Source: Caulobacter sp.
Lineage (GTDB): Bacteria > Pseudomonadota > Alphaproteobacteria > Caulobacterales > Caulobacteraceae
NCBI GenBank assembly: GCA_028291265.1
Contig: JAQGIK010000051.1
Span: forward strand, 1-39,989
Direction: 5' to 3'
Length of the DNA stretch: 39,989 bases
Part shown: positions 16,699-29,505 of the stretch, piece by piece
Layout: the number at the start of each line of letters is the position of its first letter
Position numbering within the stretch: position 1 is the stretch's first letter
The notes under the pieces: generated by a model
What the model was told of the DNA's origin: nothing
The model's input: only the letters and a program-made list of their open reading frames with translations
Databases searched by the model: none
Made by a program: the position numbers and the translations under genes

Positions 16699-16907
16699 CT
16701 TTGGCTTCACTCCGCTTGAAGGCGCGGCACGTAACATCGCTCGGTGGGTTCCGCAAGGGGCAGGTCTGTCACCGAACCGCCACAGAGGCCGGCGCGCCTC
16801 CGGGGCGAGCGGAACCGGAGCCGGCTTTCGCACGTATGCAGCAGTGGAGGGGCGCCGTGAAACCGGGGCCGATTGGCCCGGCGGCGCCCTGGAGCTGAGG
16901 CCTGACC
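16699..16907. other. Intergenic stretch, nothing clear
   Basis: GC-rich sequence between the 27-codon ORF (minus) and the 89-aa gene (plus). It should hold promoters for both directions, but no convincing -35/-10 pair, repeat or RNA gene is seen. Confidence 0.5.
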
Positions 16908-17177
16908 ATGACCGCCGCGTTGACCCTGGTTTCCGATAGCACCGAACCGCTGTCCGACCGCATCCGCCGCCTGCAGGCCGAGGCCCGCAGCATGGCCCGC
17001 GAGCATGTCGCGGCGCTGGAAGGCGCCCTGGTCAGCGTCTCGCGGCTGGCCGCCGAGATCGCCGACGGCGGCGAGGCCTACCCGGTCGGCGCCCGCCAGA
17101 TGGCCCGCCAACTGATCGCCGAATGCGAGGGCCGCGCCCAGACCCTGGACGCCATCCTCACCCGCACCAAGAGCTAG
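16908..17177 (+). CDS. Hypothetical 89-residue helical protein
   Basis: MTAALTLVSDSTEPLSDRIR and onward: largely alpha-helical, Ala/Arg-rich, no Cys, no signal peptide, no transmembrane segment. GAGG lies 7 nt before ATG 16908. Its tail (QMARQLIAECEGRAQTLDAI) looks like a coiled-coil or helical hairpin. It is convergent with the ParA-type ATPase with a 10-bp gap. No family recognised by me; codon use is typical of the host, so it is likely a real gene. Confidence 0.65.
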   Translation: MTAALTLVSDSTEPLSDRIRRLQAEARSMAREHVAALEGALVSVSRLAAEIADGGEAYPVGARQMARQLIAECEGRAQTLDAILTRTKS

Positions 17178-17187
17178 CTGACCCGCC

Positions 17188-17853
17188 CTACTCCGCAGCC
17201 CCGCGATGCTCCACCCGGTGGGGCCACAGGCTGTCGGCGACCTCGCTCCACAGCCGGCCGATTTCGGCAGCGGCGGGACCGCGCGGTTCGAACTCGAGCA
17301 CGCCGAGGCCCCGCCACAGGCTTTCCTGGAAGGCGACGCGGGCCCGCAGGCCGACGTGGGCGATCGGGAAGCCGAGCAGGCGGGCCGCCTCGACGGCGCG
17401 GGCGATGACGGGGCTTTCGACCCCGGCCCGGCGGCTCGGCGCCTGGTTGAGCACCACCAGGCCCGGCCGGCCGGCCTCGCGCACGGCCTGGGCGGCCGGG
17501 GCCAGGGCGGCGAGGTCGAAGTAGCTGGGCCGGCAGACCAGGATGGCCAGGTCGGCCAGGCGGATGGCGGCGCTGGAGATGGCGTCGCCGCCGGCCGGGG
17601 TGTCCATGATCAAGAGGTCGCGTCCTGCCCGCTCGGCGGCGTTTGCGACCGGAAACAGGGTGCCGCCGTTGGCCGGGCGCACGTCGGGCGCCGCATCCCG
17701 GCGGCCGGCCGCCCAGGACGTGGCCGAGCCCTGCAGGTCGAGGTCGGCGATGCTGACGCTGAGGCCGTCGCGTTGCGCGGCGACCGCCAGGTTGACCGAC
17801 AGCGTGGTCTTGCCGGTTCCCCCCTTGCGCGACAGCAGCACCAGTTTGCGCAA
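17188..17853 (-). CDS. Orphan ParA/MinD-family ATPase
   Basis: A 221-residue P-loop ATPase. It has the deviant Walker A KGGTGKTT (10-17) with its signature Lys, the DLDLQGSATSW switch region and LLIMDTPAGGD as Walker B. ParA-type ATPases form nucleotide-dependent dimers on DNA or membranes and position plasmids, chromosomes or protein clusters. There is no ParB or centromere-like repeat beside it, so it is an orphan that may position some other cargo; the helical 89-aa neighbour is convergent and not in an operon with it. GTP/ATP motifs appear intact. It is shorter than chromosomal ParA (about 260) and closer in size to VirC1-like members. Confidence 0.85.
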   Translation of the reverse strand: MRKLVLLSRKGGTGKTTLSVNLAVAAQRDGLSVSIADLDLQGSATSWAAGRRDAAPDVRPANGGTLFPVANAAERAGRDLLIMDTPAGGDAISSAAIRLADLAILVCRPSYFDLAALAPAAQAVREAGRPGLVVLNQAPSRRAGVESPVIARAVEAARLLGFPIAHVGLRARVAFQESLWRGLGVLEFEPRGPAAAEIGRLWSEVADSLWPHRVEHRGAAE

Positions 17854-18158
17854 CGAACCCCTGCCTCCCGCCTTGTGGACTCAACGACAAGGCGGAGCCT
17901 AGACCTCTTTGCCACCCGGCCATAGACCCTGCCGCGTCCTTGGGCCGGACAAGTCGTCATGTCTTCGAGACCATCGCGCACAGGCCGGTTGACCAACCCA
18001 TGTTACGGCCCGGAAATGTTCTGAAATGTGTGAAATATCATGAACTTAACCTGACGCGGCCCGTTCAGGTGCGGCTCAGTCGGCGAATCCCATAGTGGCG
18101 TCGTCATCAGGACCGGGGCGCCTCCCCAGCGCCCCACACAACAAAGAAAGAGACCGTC
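17854..18158. other. Divergent promoter region (ParA-like / RcnB-like)
   Basis: A 305-bp gap between divergent genes. An AT-rich patch at about 18015-18048 ends in TTAACC, a CtrA half-site without its partner. Nothing else is identified. Confidence 0.45.
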
Positions 18159-18548
18159 ATGAAGAAGCTGCTGATTTCCGCCATCACCCTGTCGCTGCTG
18201 GCCGGCGCCGCCACCACCGCCTCGGCGGCCGGTCCGCGCGACCACCGCCAGGACCCCCGCGCCTCTCACCAGGCCCAGCAACAGGACAACCGCTACGAAC
18301 GCCGCGCCGCCAAGCGTTTCCACGCCGGCCGCTACCAGCCGCCGCGTGGCTACCAGGCCCGTCGCTTCCATCGCGGCCAGCAGCTGCCGGCCGCCTACCG
18401 CAACCGGGCCTACGCGGTGAACTACCGCACCTACGGCCTGCAGGCCCCGCCGCGCGGCTATGAGTATCGCCGGGTCGGCAACGACGTCGTGCTGACCGCC
18501 CTGGCCAGCGGCATCATCACCGCGGTCGTGCTGGACCTGTTCAACTAA
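18159..18548 (+). CDS. RcnB-like periplasmic protein
   Basis: A 129-residue secreted protein. A signal peptide covers residues 1-23 (cleavage after TTASA). A His/Arg/Gln-rich segment follows, then the RcnB-type domain: GQQLPAAYR, YRTYGLQAPPRGYEYRRVGN and a C-terminal hydrophobic helix (ASGIITAVVLDLF). RcnB in Escherichia coli affects nickel/cobalt efflux, but most homologues have no known role, so only the fold is claimed. A perfect terminator follows. Expressed alone. Confidence 0.78.
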   Translation: MKKLLISAITLSLLAGAATTASAAGPRDHRQDPRASHQAQQQDNRYERRAAKRFHAGRYQPPRGYQARRFHRGQQLPAAYRNRAYAVNYRTYGLQAPPRGYEYRRVGNDVVLTALASGIITAVVLDLFN

Positions 18549-18572
18549 CCAGCCGCCCGTGATCAACGAAGC

Positions 18573-18601
18573 GCCCTCGCAGCCTGCTGCGGGGGCGTTT
18601 T
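18573..18601 (+). terminator. Terminator of the RcnB-like gene
   Basis: An 11-bp stem (CGCCCTCGCAG / CTGCGGGGGCG, one G-T pair), loop CCTG, followed by TTT. Confidence 0.75.
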
Positions 18602-18658
18602 GCCGTGTGGACGCCGCCCGGCGGATCGGCGAGGCTGGGCCCTCAACCGGAGCAGACC

Positions 18659-19375
18659 GTGCCGCGCCTTGTCCTCGCCCTGCTCCTCGCCGCCTGCGGC
18701 ACGGCCGCCCTGGCCGAGGAGGCCGCCGAAACCAAGCCCTTGCGCAAGGTGGTATGGACCGCCCTGCCGACCGCCGAGGTCATGGAGAAGGCCTATCCAG
18801 AGGCGGCCTTCCAGCAGGGCGTCGGCGGCAAGGTGGTGCTGGCCTGCAAGGTGCTGGACGATGGGCGACTGGACGCCTGCACGACCCGTAGCGAGACGCC
18901 GGCCGACCAGGGCTTCGGCTTCGCCGCCCATTCCCTGGTCCAGGCCTTCCGTATGCGGGCGACCACCGAGGACGGATTGCCGACCGCGGGCGGTCTGGTC
19001 CGCATTCCTATCGAGTTCAGCCCGCCGCCAGTCGACGCGGCTCCGGAGGGCTTTGTGGATTCCCGCGGCAAGCGGGTGATGCGCCCGCGGTGGCTGCGCA
19101 AGCCGTCGGGGGCGGCGGTGGCGCGGGCCTTCCCCAAGAAGGCGATGGGACGCGGCGTCAACGGCGGCGCCGTCCTGTCCTGCGTGATCATCGACACCGG
19201 CCATGTCGACAAGTGCAAGGTGGTTCAGGAAACCCCGCCGGGGTTCGGCTTCGGCAAGGCGTCGATCGAGCTGTCGCAGTTCTTCGTGATGCAGACCGAC
19301 ACAGCGGACGGCGTCTCCACCGTCGGCGCCACGGTGATCATCCCGCTCAGCTTCACGACGACGGGCGGCGACTGA
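18659..19375 (+). CDS. Secreted protein with two TonB C-terminal-like domains
   Basis: A 238-residue exported protein. The GTG start at 18659 with GGAG 6 nt before it places a signal peptide at the N-terminus (PRLVLALLLAACGTAALA); LAAC could be a lipobox, otherwise cleavage follows AALA. Two tandem TonB_C-like units follow: the first with YPEAAFQQGVGGKVVLACKV and a GFGFA, the second with FPKKAMGRGVNGGAVLSCVI and a PPGFGFG. The Cys pair inside each unit could form a disulphide. There is no TM anchor or Pro-rich spacer of a true TonB, so it is not a standard energy transducer. The last 23 bp overlap the convergent DUF4126-like gene. Confidence 0.72.
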   Translation: MPRLVLALLLAACGTAALAEEAAETKPLRKVVWTALPTAEVMEKAYPEAAFQQGVGGKVVLACKVLDDGRLDACTTRSETPADQGFGFAAHSLVQAFRMRATTEDGLPTAGGLVRIPIEFSPPPVDAAPEGFVDSRGKRVMRPRWLRKPSGAAVARAFPKKAMGRGVNGGAVLSCVIIDTGHVDKCKVVQETPPGFGFGKASIELSQFFVMQTDTADGVSTVGATVIIPLSFTTTGGD

Positions 19376-19940
19376 CCGCCGGCCGGCGCACGAAGCGCCA
19401 CAGCCGCCAGAGGCCGTAGAGCATCACCGCCAGCAGGAGCGGAATCAGGATCGGGGCCAGCATGGCCAGCAGGGTGGTGAAGATGGCCGCCAGGTCTTCG
19501 CCGGCCGAGATGAAGGGGTTGGCCAGGCCCAGAGTCGTGCCGGTGCTGACCACCCGGGTGCCGGCCTGGGCGGCGTGGAAGGCCAGGGCGGTGGGGGCGC
19601 CGATGATCAGGCCGGCGATGGCCGCGACCATGGGGTCGAAATGGGAAAAGGCGGCGCCGGCCGCCACCGCCCCGGCGATGGGGCGGATGACGGTGCCGAC
19701 GGCGCTGAGCGCATGGTCGACGGCAGGGATCTTGTCGGCCGCCAGCTCGACGACGGTGGCGATGCCCAACGCGATGAGGGCGGGGGTGGAGTCCAGCCAG
19801 GTCATGGCGTCGGCCAGCTCCATGCCGAACACCTGGAACCGGGCCGCCAGGCCAAGCCCCAGAAGCGGCAGGAAGGTGCGAAATCCGGTGGCGGCGGCCA
19901 GGCCGACGCCGAGCAGGGCCGGCAGGATCCAGGTTTCCAT
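19353..19940 (-). CDS. DUF4126-like integral membrane protein
   Basis: A 195-residue membrane protein with about five hydrophobic segments, starting METWILPALLGVGLAAATGF and carrying ELAADKIPAVDH and the Gly/Ala-rich IAGLIIGAPTALAFHAAQAG segment typical of DUF4126. Function unknown. The C-terminus is strongly basic (WRLWRFVRRPAVSRR), so it lies in the cytoplasm by the positive-inside rule. It overlaps the 3' end of the convergent TonB_C gene by 23 bp. Confidence 0.75.
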   Translation of the reverse strand: METWILPALLGVGLAAATGFRTFLPLLGLGLAARFQVFGMELADAMTWLDSTPALIALGIATVVELAADKIPAVDHALSAVGTVIRPIAGAVAAGAAFSHFDPMVAAIAGLIIGAPTALAFHAAQAGTRVVSTGTTLGLANPFISAGEDLAAIFTTLLAMLAPILIPLLLAVMLYGLWRLWRFVRRPAVSRRPSS

Positions 19941-19985
19941 GCCCTGGAGCCTACCAGCCCGTACCGGTGTTGTCTCAGGCGGCTT

Positions 19986-20609
19986 TTACGCGGCCTTGCG
20001 GAAGTCGGCGTCGATGACGGCGCCGATGTGGTCGCGAGCCTCGCCCATCGATTGCTCGACGGCGGCCGGGCCGTAGCCCAGCTTTTCGGCCCGGACGAAG
20101 GTCACGTCGGTGACGCCCATGAAGCCCAGCAGGGTCCGCAGGTGCGGTTCCTGGCTGTCGAGGCCGGCGGCGGGGCCTTCGCTGTAGAGGCCGCCGCGCG
20201 ACAGCACGACAATGGCCTTCTTGCCGGTGACCAGGCCTTCGGGGCCGGCCTCGCTATATTTGAAGGTCTCGCCGGCCCGCAGCACGTGGTCGAACCAGGT
20301 CTTCAGGCCGCTGGGGATGGCGAAATTGTACATCGGCGCGCCGATGACCAGCACGTCGGCATCCTTCAGTTCGGCGATCAGGCCGTCGGCCAGGGCCCGG
20401 GCTTCATGCTGGGCCGGGGTGACCGGATCGGCGCCGCGCACTGTGCCGACCGTGTCGGGGGTCAGGTGCGGGATGGGGTCGGCGCCCAGGTCGCGCTCGA
20501 TGATCGCCACGCCGGGCCGGCTGAGGGCGTCGACGGCGGTCTGGACGAGGGCGCGGCTGGCGGAGGCGTCGCCGCTGAGGCTGCTGTTGAGGACGAGGAC
20601 CTTGGTCAT
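19986..20609 (-). CDS. azoR: FMN-dependent NADH:azo/quinone reductase
   Basis: A 207-residue flavodoxin-fold enzyme that reduces quinones and azo bonds by two-electron transfers. The sequence shows the FMN phosphate loop (LNSSLSGDASASRAL), GAPMYNFAIPSGLKTWFDHV, and the SRGGLYSEG loop, all characteristic of AzoR; length matches the family. ATG 20609 is preceded by AAGGAG. The gene is divergent from a LysR regulator with 158 bp between, the usual arrangement for quinone-stress-induced azoR genes, so the LysR protein is its likely activator. Confidence 0.93.
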   Translation of the reverse strand: MTKVLVLNSSLSGDASASRALVQTAVDALSRPGVAIIERDLGADPIPHLTPDTVGTVRGADPVTPAQHEARALADGLIAELKDADVLVIGAPMYNFAIPSGLKTWFDHVLRAGETFKYSEAGPEGLVTGKKAIVVLSRGGLYSEGPAAGLDSQEPHLRTLLGFMGVTDVTFVRAEKLGYGPAAVEQSMGEARDHIGAVIDADFRKAA

Positions 20610-20701
20610 GGTGAAGTCTCCTTGAAGCGATGTCTGGGGCGCTGTGGCCGTGACGGACAGATGCGCATCGGGAGCCGATATCGGTAGCTGCGGAAGTTGC
20701 A

Positions 20702-20725
20702 GTTCAGTGTTGACGAAACTGGAAC
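20702..20725. promoter_or_regulatory. Candidate LysR operator between azoR and lysR
   Basis: GTTCAGT and ACTGGAAC form an imperfect inverted repeat separated by 9 nt, inside the divergent intergenic region; a TTGACG -35-like hexamer lies within it. Placement suits shared control, but the symmetry is weak. Confidence 0.3.
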
Positions 20726-20767
20726 GCTGACCATCTGTTAGGCAGCTATTGTTTCACTCTCAGGAAA

Positions 20768-21703
20768 ATGAACGTGTCCGATCTCGAGTCCATCCGCGCC
20801 TTCGTCGAGGTGGTGGAGACCGGCGGCTTCAGCCGCGCGGCCGCCCGGCTGGGCGTCTCCAAGTCGATCCTGTCGCGGCGGGTGTCGTCGCTGGAGGCGG
20901 ACCTCGGGGCGCGGCTGCTGTCGCGCACCACCCGGGGCATCAGCCCGACCGAGGCGGGCCTGGAGTTCAAGCTGCGGGCCGAGCGGATCCTCGCCGACCT
21001 GGAGGAGGCCCGCGAGGCGGTGGCCCAGAGCGGCGAGTCACTCGGGGGCACGTTGCGCATCGCCCTCCCCCTCTCCTTCGGCCTGCGCCATGTGCAGCCA
21101 CTGCTGGCCGAGCTGGCGCTGGAGAATCCCCGGCTGAAGATCGAGGCCGCCTACAGCGACGGCCTCGTCGATCTGGTGGCCGAGCGCTTCGACGCCGCGG
21201 TCCGGCTGGGCGTGCTGGCCGATTCAACCCTGGTTGCGCGGCGGATTGCGCCGATCCTGGGCGGGGTGGTTGCCAGTCCGGACTACCTGGCCAGGCGCGG
21301 ACGGCCGGCAACGCCCGCCGACCTCGCCGACCACGACGCCGTGGTGCAGAGCGGCATGAGGCAAGGCGACAGCTGGCGCTTCCAGGACGGCAAGCGGACC
21401 ATCACCGTGCGACCTGAAGCGCGCTTCCGGGCTGACAACGGCGAGGCGGTGGTGCAGGCGGCCGCCGCCGGCCTGGGCGTTGCGCTGCTGCCGACCTTCC
21501 TGACCTCCGATTACATTGAGGACGGCCGGCTGGAGCCCTTGCTCATGGACTATCCGACCGGCGAGGCGGGACTGTACCTGGTGCGGCCGCCCGGGGCGCC
21601 GCCGGCCAAGGTTCGCATTCTCACCGACCGGATGGTCGAGCGGTTCGGCAGCCAGCCCTATTGGGACAAGTGCGCCCTGCGCCGGCGCTCCACGCAGGGT
21701 TAA
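20768..21703 (+). CDS. LysR family transcriptional regulator
   Basis: A 311-residue regulator. The winged helix-turn-helix lies at about 3-62 (LESIRAFVEVVETGGFSRAA, then SKSILSRRVSSLEADLGARL), followed by a linker helix and the periplasmic-binding-protein-like effector domain (about 90-300), beginning GGTLRIALPLSFGLRH. It is closest to the CrgA/AaeR-like group that often controls quinone or aldehyde reductases. It is divergent from azoR and probably regulates it and itself. The inducer is not readable from sequence. Confidence 0.92.
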   Translation: MNVSDLESIRAFVEVVETGGFSRAAARLGVSKSILSRRVSSLEADLGARLLSRTTRGISPTEAGLEFKLRAERILADLEEAREAVAQSGESLGGTLRIALPLSFGLRHVQPLLAELALENPRLKIEAAYSDGLVDLVAERFDAAVRLGVLADSTLVARRIAPILGGVVASPDYLARRGRPATPADLADHDAVVQSGMRQGDSWRFQDGKRTITVRPEARFRADNGEAVVQAAAAGLGVALLPTFLTSDYIEDGRLEPLLMDYPTGEAGLYLVRPPGAPPAKVRILTDRMVERFGSQPYWDKCALRRRSTQG

Positions 21704-21726
21704 CCCGTCGATGCTAGGCTGCCGCC

Positions 21727-22415
21727 ATGCGCTCGATACTGCTGACTGCCGCCGCCTTGGCCGCCCTTGCCGGCCCTGCCCTTGCCCAGGAGGCGGACCA
21801 ACCCGCCTGGACCGTGGAATGGGAGGTCGGCGCGGTGTCCGACTATCGCTTCCGTGGCTATTCGCTCAGCGACGGAGGCCCCGCGGCGCAGGGCGGGGTG
21901 ACGGTCTCGGCGCCGAACGGTCTCTACGCCTACGGCTGGGCCTCGACCATCGACGAGTACGGAGCCGGCGCCGACGGGAAGGGCGCGCAAGGCGAGTTCG
22001 ACCTTGGCTTTGGGTACGCCGGCAGCCTGGCCGGCTTCGATTTCGATGTCTCGGCGGTGCGGTACATTTATCCAGGTGGCGAGAACGTCGACCTTTGGGA
22101 GCTTCCGGTCAGCGTCTCCCGCGCCGTCGGTGACTGGACCCTGACCGTCGGCGGGGCCTATGTGCCCGAGCAGGACAATACCGGCGGCGACAACCGCTAT
22201 GTATTCGCCGGCGCCGACTGGACCGTCAACACGACACGGCCGGTGACCCTCAGCCTGGTGGTCGGCCACGAAGACGGGGCCTTCGCGGACGACAAGACCG
22301 ACTGGTCGTTCGGCGCCCGCACGGCGCTTGGCCCGGCCACAGTGGGCCTCAACTGGGTGGACGCCGACGCCGCAGACGTCGACGGCGGCCTGGTCGCTTC
22401 GATCAAGGCGACCTT

Positions 22416-22419
<4 letters not shown>
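21727..22419 (+). CDS. TorF-like putative outer-membrane porin
   Basis: A 230-residue beta-barrel protein. A signal peptide ends at ALA-Q (20/21); [20 protein letters not shown] is the hallmark opening of the TorF/TIGR02001 family, and the chain ends in Phe as expected for BAM-recognised barrels. Alternating strands and Gly/Asp-rich turns continue throughout. Members are thought to be small porins; substrate unknown. Follows the LysR gene by 23 bp on the same strand, so they may be co-transcribed. The stop overlaps the convergent kinase gene by 4 bp. Confidence 0.82.
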
Positions 22420-24512
<2,093 letters not shown>

Positions 24513-24662
24513 GGCCGGACCATGGCCGGGAAGGGTGAACGAAGGTTTGTGCTCGGACGGCCTGCGACGGGGTGTCGCGCAAGTGCGTTGACTCCCCAGC
24601 GCTCCATACCCCAAATTCGAAACAATAGCAGCCGCCAGAGCTGTCATCGGGATGGACACTGC

Positions 24663-26165
24663 ATGACCGACGCGCCAACGCCGCTGGGCCCTCGGCCGCC
24701 CGTCACCTTCTGGACGAAGATGTTCTATGGCCTGGGGTCCGTCGCGTTCGGCATCAAGGACAACGGCTACCGGGTCTTCCTGGTGCTGTTCTACAACCTG
24801 GTCGTGGGGCTGCCGCCGCTGCTGGTCGGCTCGGCCATCCTGCTGGCGATGGCGATCGACTGCCTGATCGACCCGGTGGTCGGCCAGTTCTCCGACAACC
24901 TGAAGAGCCGCTGGGGCCGTCGCCATCCGCTGATGTACCTGTCGGCCGTTCCGGTCGCCCTCTCCTTCCTGCTGTTGTGGAACCCGCCGATGAGCTGGGG
25001 CCACGACGCCCTGTTCTGGTATCTGGTCGCCGTCGCGGTGCTGGGGCGCAGCTTCATCACCCTGTACGAGATCCCGTCCTCCGCCCTGGCGGCCGAACTG
25101 ACCGCGGACTACGACGAGCGCGCCTCGATCCTGGGTTGGCGCTATCTGTTCGCCTGGTGGGGCGGCCTGACCCTGACCGTGCTGATGTACACGGTCTTCC
25201 TGGCGGCGACGCCGGAGCACCCCAGAGGGGTGGAAAATCCGGCCGGCTACAAGATCTACGGCATGCTGGGCGCGGTCTTGATGCTCATCTCGATCATCGC
25301 CTCGGCGCTCGGGACCCACAAATTCATTCCCTGGCTTCGACAGCCCCCCGCCGTTCCGCCGCGGTCCGTCATCCAGACCCTCCGCCAGATGACCCAGACC
25401 CTCTCCAACCGCAACTTCGTGATCATCACCCTGGTCGGGCTGTTCGCCGCCGTGGCGCAGGGAATCAGCTTCACGCTCGGCGGCTACATCGCCACCTACT
25501 TCTGGGGTCTCTCGGCGACCTGGACCGGAATCCTGATCACCGACGCCTACATTTCCTCGTCGCTGGCCCTGATCGCCGCGCCGATGCTGAGCAAGCGTTC
25601 GGGCAAGAAGCGCGCCGGGACCATCCTGCTTTCCCTGTCGGTGTTCGCCGGCTTCGTGCCGCTGATGCTGCGGCTGATCGGCTGGTTCCCGGACAACGGC
25701 GACCGCATCGCCGGGACCGATATCCCCAGCATCATCCCCTGGCTGTTCCTCGACGGCATCATTCGCAACACGCTGGGCATCGGCGCCGCCATCATGATCA
25801 CCGCCATGCTGGCCGACATCGTCGAGGAGAGCGAAGTCAGCACCGGGCGCCGCTCGGAAGGCCTGTTCTTCGCCTTCACCAGCCTGATCCAGAAGGCGGT
25901 CAGCGGCGTCGGCCCGTTCGTCGCGACGGTCATCCTGACCGTCATCGCCTTCCCGCAGAAGGGCGCGACGGAGGGCATCCCGCAGTCGACGGTGAACAAT
26001 CTGGCGCTGGTCTACATGCCGACCCTGGCGGCGCTGTACGGCATCGCCCTGGTGATCATGCAGGCCTACAAGCTCAGCCGGGCCGGCCATATGGAAAACC
26101 TGCGCATCCTCGCCGAACGCACGGCGCAGGGCGAGGCTGGCGGGACTACGCCCCTGTTTCCGTGA
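24663..26165 (+). CDS. GPH-type MFS sugar:cation symporter
   Basis: A 500-residue inner-membrane transporter with about 12 hydrophobic segments. It shows the glycoside-pentoside-hexuronide family signature: [15 protein letters not shown] near the start, [20 protein letters not shown] and [11 protein letters not shown] after TM2, and ILADIVEE-like [20 protein letters not shown] late in the chain. These proteins import sugars or glycosides with H+ or Na+; substrate not readable. ATG 24663 is chosen because the family motif begins about 20 residues later; the upstream frame to 24522 lacks support. The 3' end overlaps the convergent hydrolase gene by 20 bp. Confidence 0.9.
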   Translation: MTDAPTPLGPRPPVTFWTKMFYGLGSVAFGIKDNGYRVFLVLFYNLVVGLPPLLVGSAILLAMAIDCLIDPVVGQFSDNLKSRWGRRHPLMYLSAVPVALSFLLLWNPPMSWGHDALFWYLVAVAVLGRSFITLYEIPSSALAAELTADYDERASILGWRYLFAWWGGLTLTVLMYTVFLAATPEHPRGVENPAGYKIYGMLGAVLMLISIIASALGTHKFIPWLRQPPAVPPRSVIQTLRQMTQTLSNRNFVIITLVGLFAAVAQGISFTLGGYIATYFWGLSATWTGILITDAYISSSLALIAAPMLSKRSGKKRAGTILLSLSVFAGFVPLMLRLIGWFPDNGDRIAGTDIPSIIPWLFLDGIIRNTLGIGAAIMITAMLADIVEESEVSTGRRSEGLFFAFTSLIQKAVSGVGPFVATVILTVIAFPQKGATEGIPQSTVNNLALVYMPTLAALYGIALVIMQAYKLSRAGHMENLRILAERTAQGEAGGTTPLFP

Positions 26166-27393
26166 TGGCGCTGTAGACCAAGGTGCGCAGCTCCCGCCGC
26201 ACCGGGTAGGCGGAGCTGGGCAGGACCTGGGTGAGGAAGACCACGGCCAGGTCCTCCTCCGGGTCGACCCAGAAGAAGGTGCTGGCCGCGCCGCCCCAGA
26301 AATACTCGCCCTTCGAACCGGGGATCATGGTGGCGGCCGGGTCGATGGTCACCCCGAAACCGAGGCCGAAGCCGACGCCGGCGTAGGTCGCCTCGCTGAA
26401 CAGGCTCTTGGACATCTGGGTGAGGTCCTTGCCGCCCGGCAGGTGGTTGGCGCTCATCAGCTGGATGGTCTTGGGGCCCAGCAGCCGCACGCCATCGACC
26501 TCGCCGCCGTTGAGCAGCATGCGGGCGAACTTCATGTAGTCGTTGGCGGTGGATACCAGGCCGCCGCCGCCCGACAGGAAGCTGGGACGCTTCAGGTAGG
26601 GGCTCTTCTTCGGATCGTCCTGCAGCTGCGGCTTGGCGGCGATGGGCAGCTTCGAGCCCAGGGCGCCGACGGCGTAGCAGGCGGTGAAGCGGTCGGCCTT
26701 GTCCTTGGGCACCGAGAAGAAGGTGTCGGTCATGCCGAGCGGCTTGAAGATCCGCTCCTCGAAGAAGACATCGAGGGTCTGGCCCGAGATGATCTCGACC
26801 AGCCGGCCGACGATGTCGGTGGAGACCGAATAGTTCCACGCATCCCCGGGAGAGAACTGCAGCGGCACGCCGGCCAGGGCCGTGACCGTCTCGGCCAGGC
26901 CGTCGCCGTGGAAGCCTTCGCCCAGCTTCAGCTTGCGGTAGGCGGCGTCGACGTTGCCCTGCTGCTGGAAGCCGTAGGTCAGGCCGGAGGTGTGGCGCAG
27001 GAGGTCGATGACCAGCATCGGCCGGTCGAGCGGCTTGGACTGGAAGGTCTCCAGATAGCCGCCGTTGTAAACCCCCAGGTCCTTCCACTCGGGGATGAAC
27101 TTGCTCACCGGATCGTCGAGGGCGGCCAGGCCCTCCTCGACCAGCATCATGAAGGCCACCGAGGTGACCGGCTTGGTCATCGAATAGATGCGGAACAGGT
27201 CGTCGCTCTTCAGCTTGCGTTCCCGCTCGCGGTCGGCGAGGCCCAGCACCGTCTCATAGGCCAGCTTGCCGCGCCGCCAGACCTGGACCTGGGCGCAGGG
27301 CAGCTTGCCGGTCTGGATGTAGCGCTCGTCGAGGAAGCTCTCGATGCGGCCCAGCCGTTCGGAAGACAGGCCGAGCTTTTCGGGTTTGGTCAC
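26146..27393 (-). CDS. Class C beta-lactamase-like serine hydrolase
   Basis: A 415-residue protein of the serine hydrolase/penicillin-binding superfamily: SxxK nucleophile motif SMTK (S71), HTSGLTYG, and the YxN-position motif YSVS (Y188), with a late [15 protein letters not shown] segment in the place of KTG. This is the EstB/esterase-like branch that cleaves short esters or beta-lactam-related substrates rather than a true AmpC. No signal peptide is seen, so it is cytoplasmic. It is convergent with and overlaps the symporter gene. An enzyme acting on a transported ester is possible but only an inference. Confidence 0.88.
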   Translation of the reverse strand: MTKPEKLGLSSERLGRIESFLDERYIQTGKLPCAQVQVWRRGKLAYETVLGLADRERERKLKSDDLFRIYSMTKPVTSVAFMMLVEEGLAALDDPVSKFIPEWKDLGVYNGGYLETFQSKPLDRPMLVIDLLRHTSGLTYGFQQQGNVDAAYRKLKLGEGFHGDGLAETVTALAGVPLQFSPGDAWNYSVSTDIVGRLVEIISGQTLDVFFEERIFKPLGMTDTFFSVPKDKADRFTACYAVGALGSKLPIAAKPQLQDDPKKSPYLKRPSFLSGGGGLVSTANDYMKFARMLLNGGEVDGVRLLGPKTIQLMSANHLPGGKDLTQMSKSLFSEATYAGVGFGLGFGVTIDPAATMIPGSKGEYFWGGAASTFFWVDPEEDLAVVFLTQVLPSSAYPVRRELRTLVYSAITETGA

Positions 27394-27506
27394 GGGATAT
27401 CCCTCTCAACGATGCGCAGAACGACCCTTATCGAAGGCCGGGTATGGAGCAACCCAAACTTTACGAGATTGCGCGAACATGGGTCCACATAGGGGACGGT
27501 AACGTC

Positions 27507-29423
<1,917 letters not shown>

Positions 29424-29505
29424 AGGTTTTTCGAAAAGACGGTAGCGGATGACGCGACGGCGGCCCTAAGGTGCAGCTCAATGTGGACCGCTTGATACAG
29501 CTTTG

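Noticed and set aside
24513..26090. Upstream extension of the hybrid kinase frame (1224-residue ORF)
   Set aside because: It is antisense to the symporter gene and has the Gln/Arg/Asp-rich composition of shadow frames; the kinase begins at 24512.
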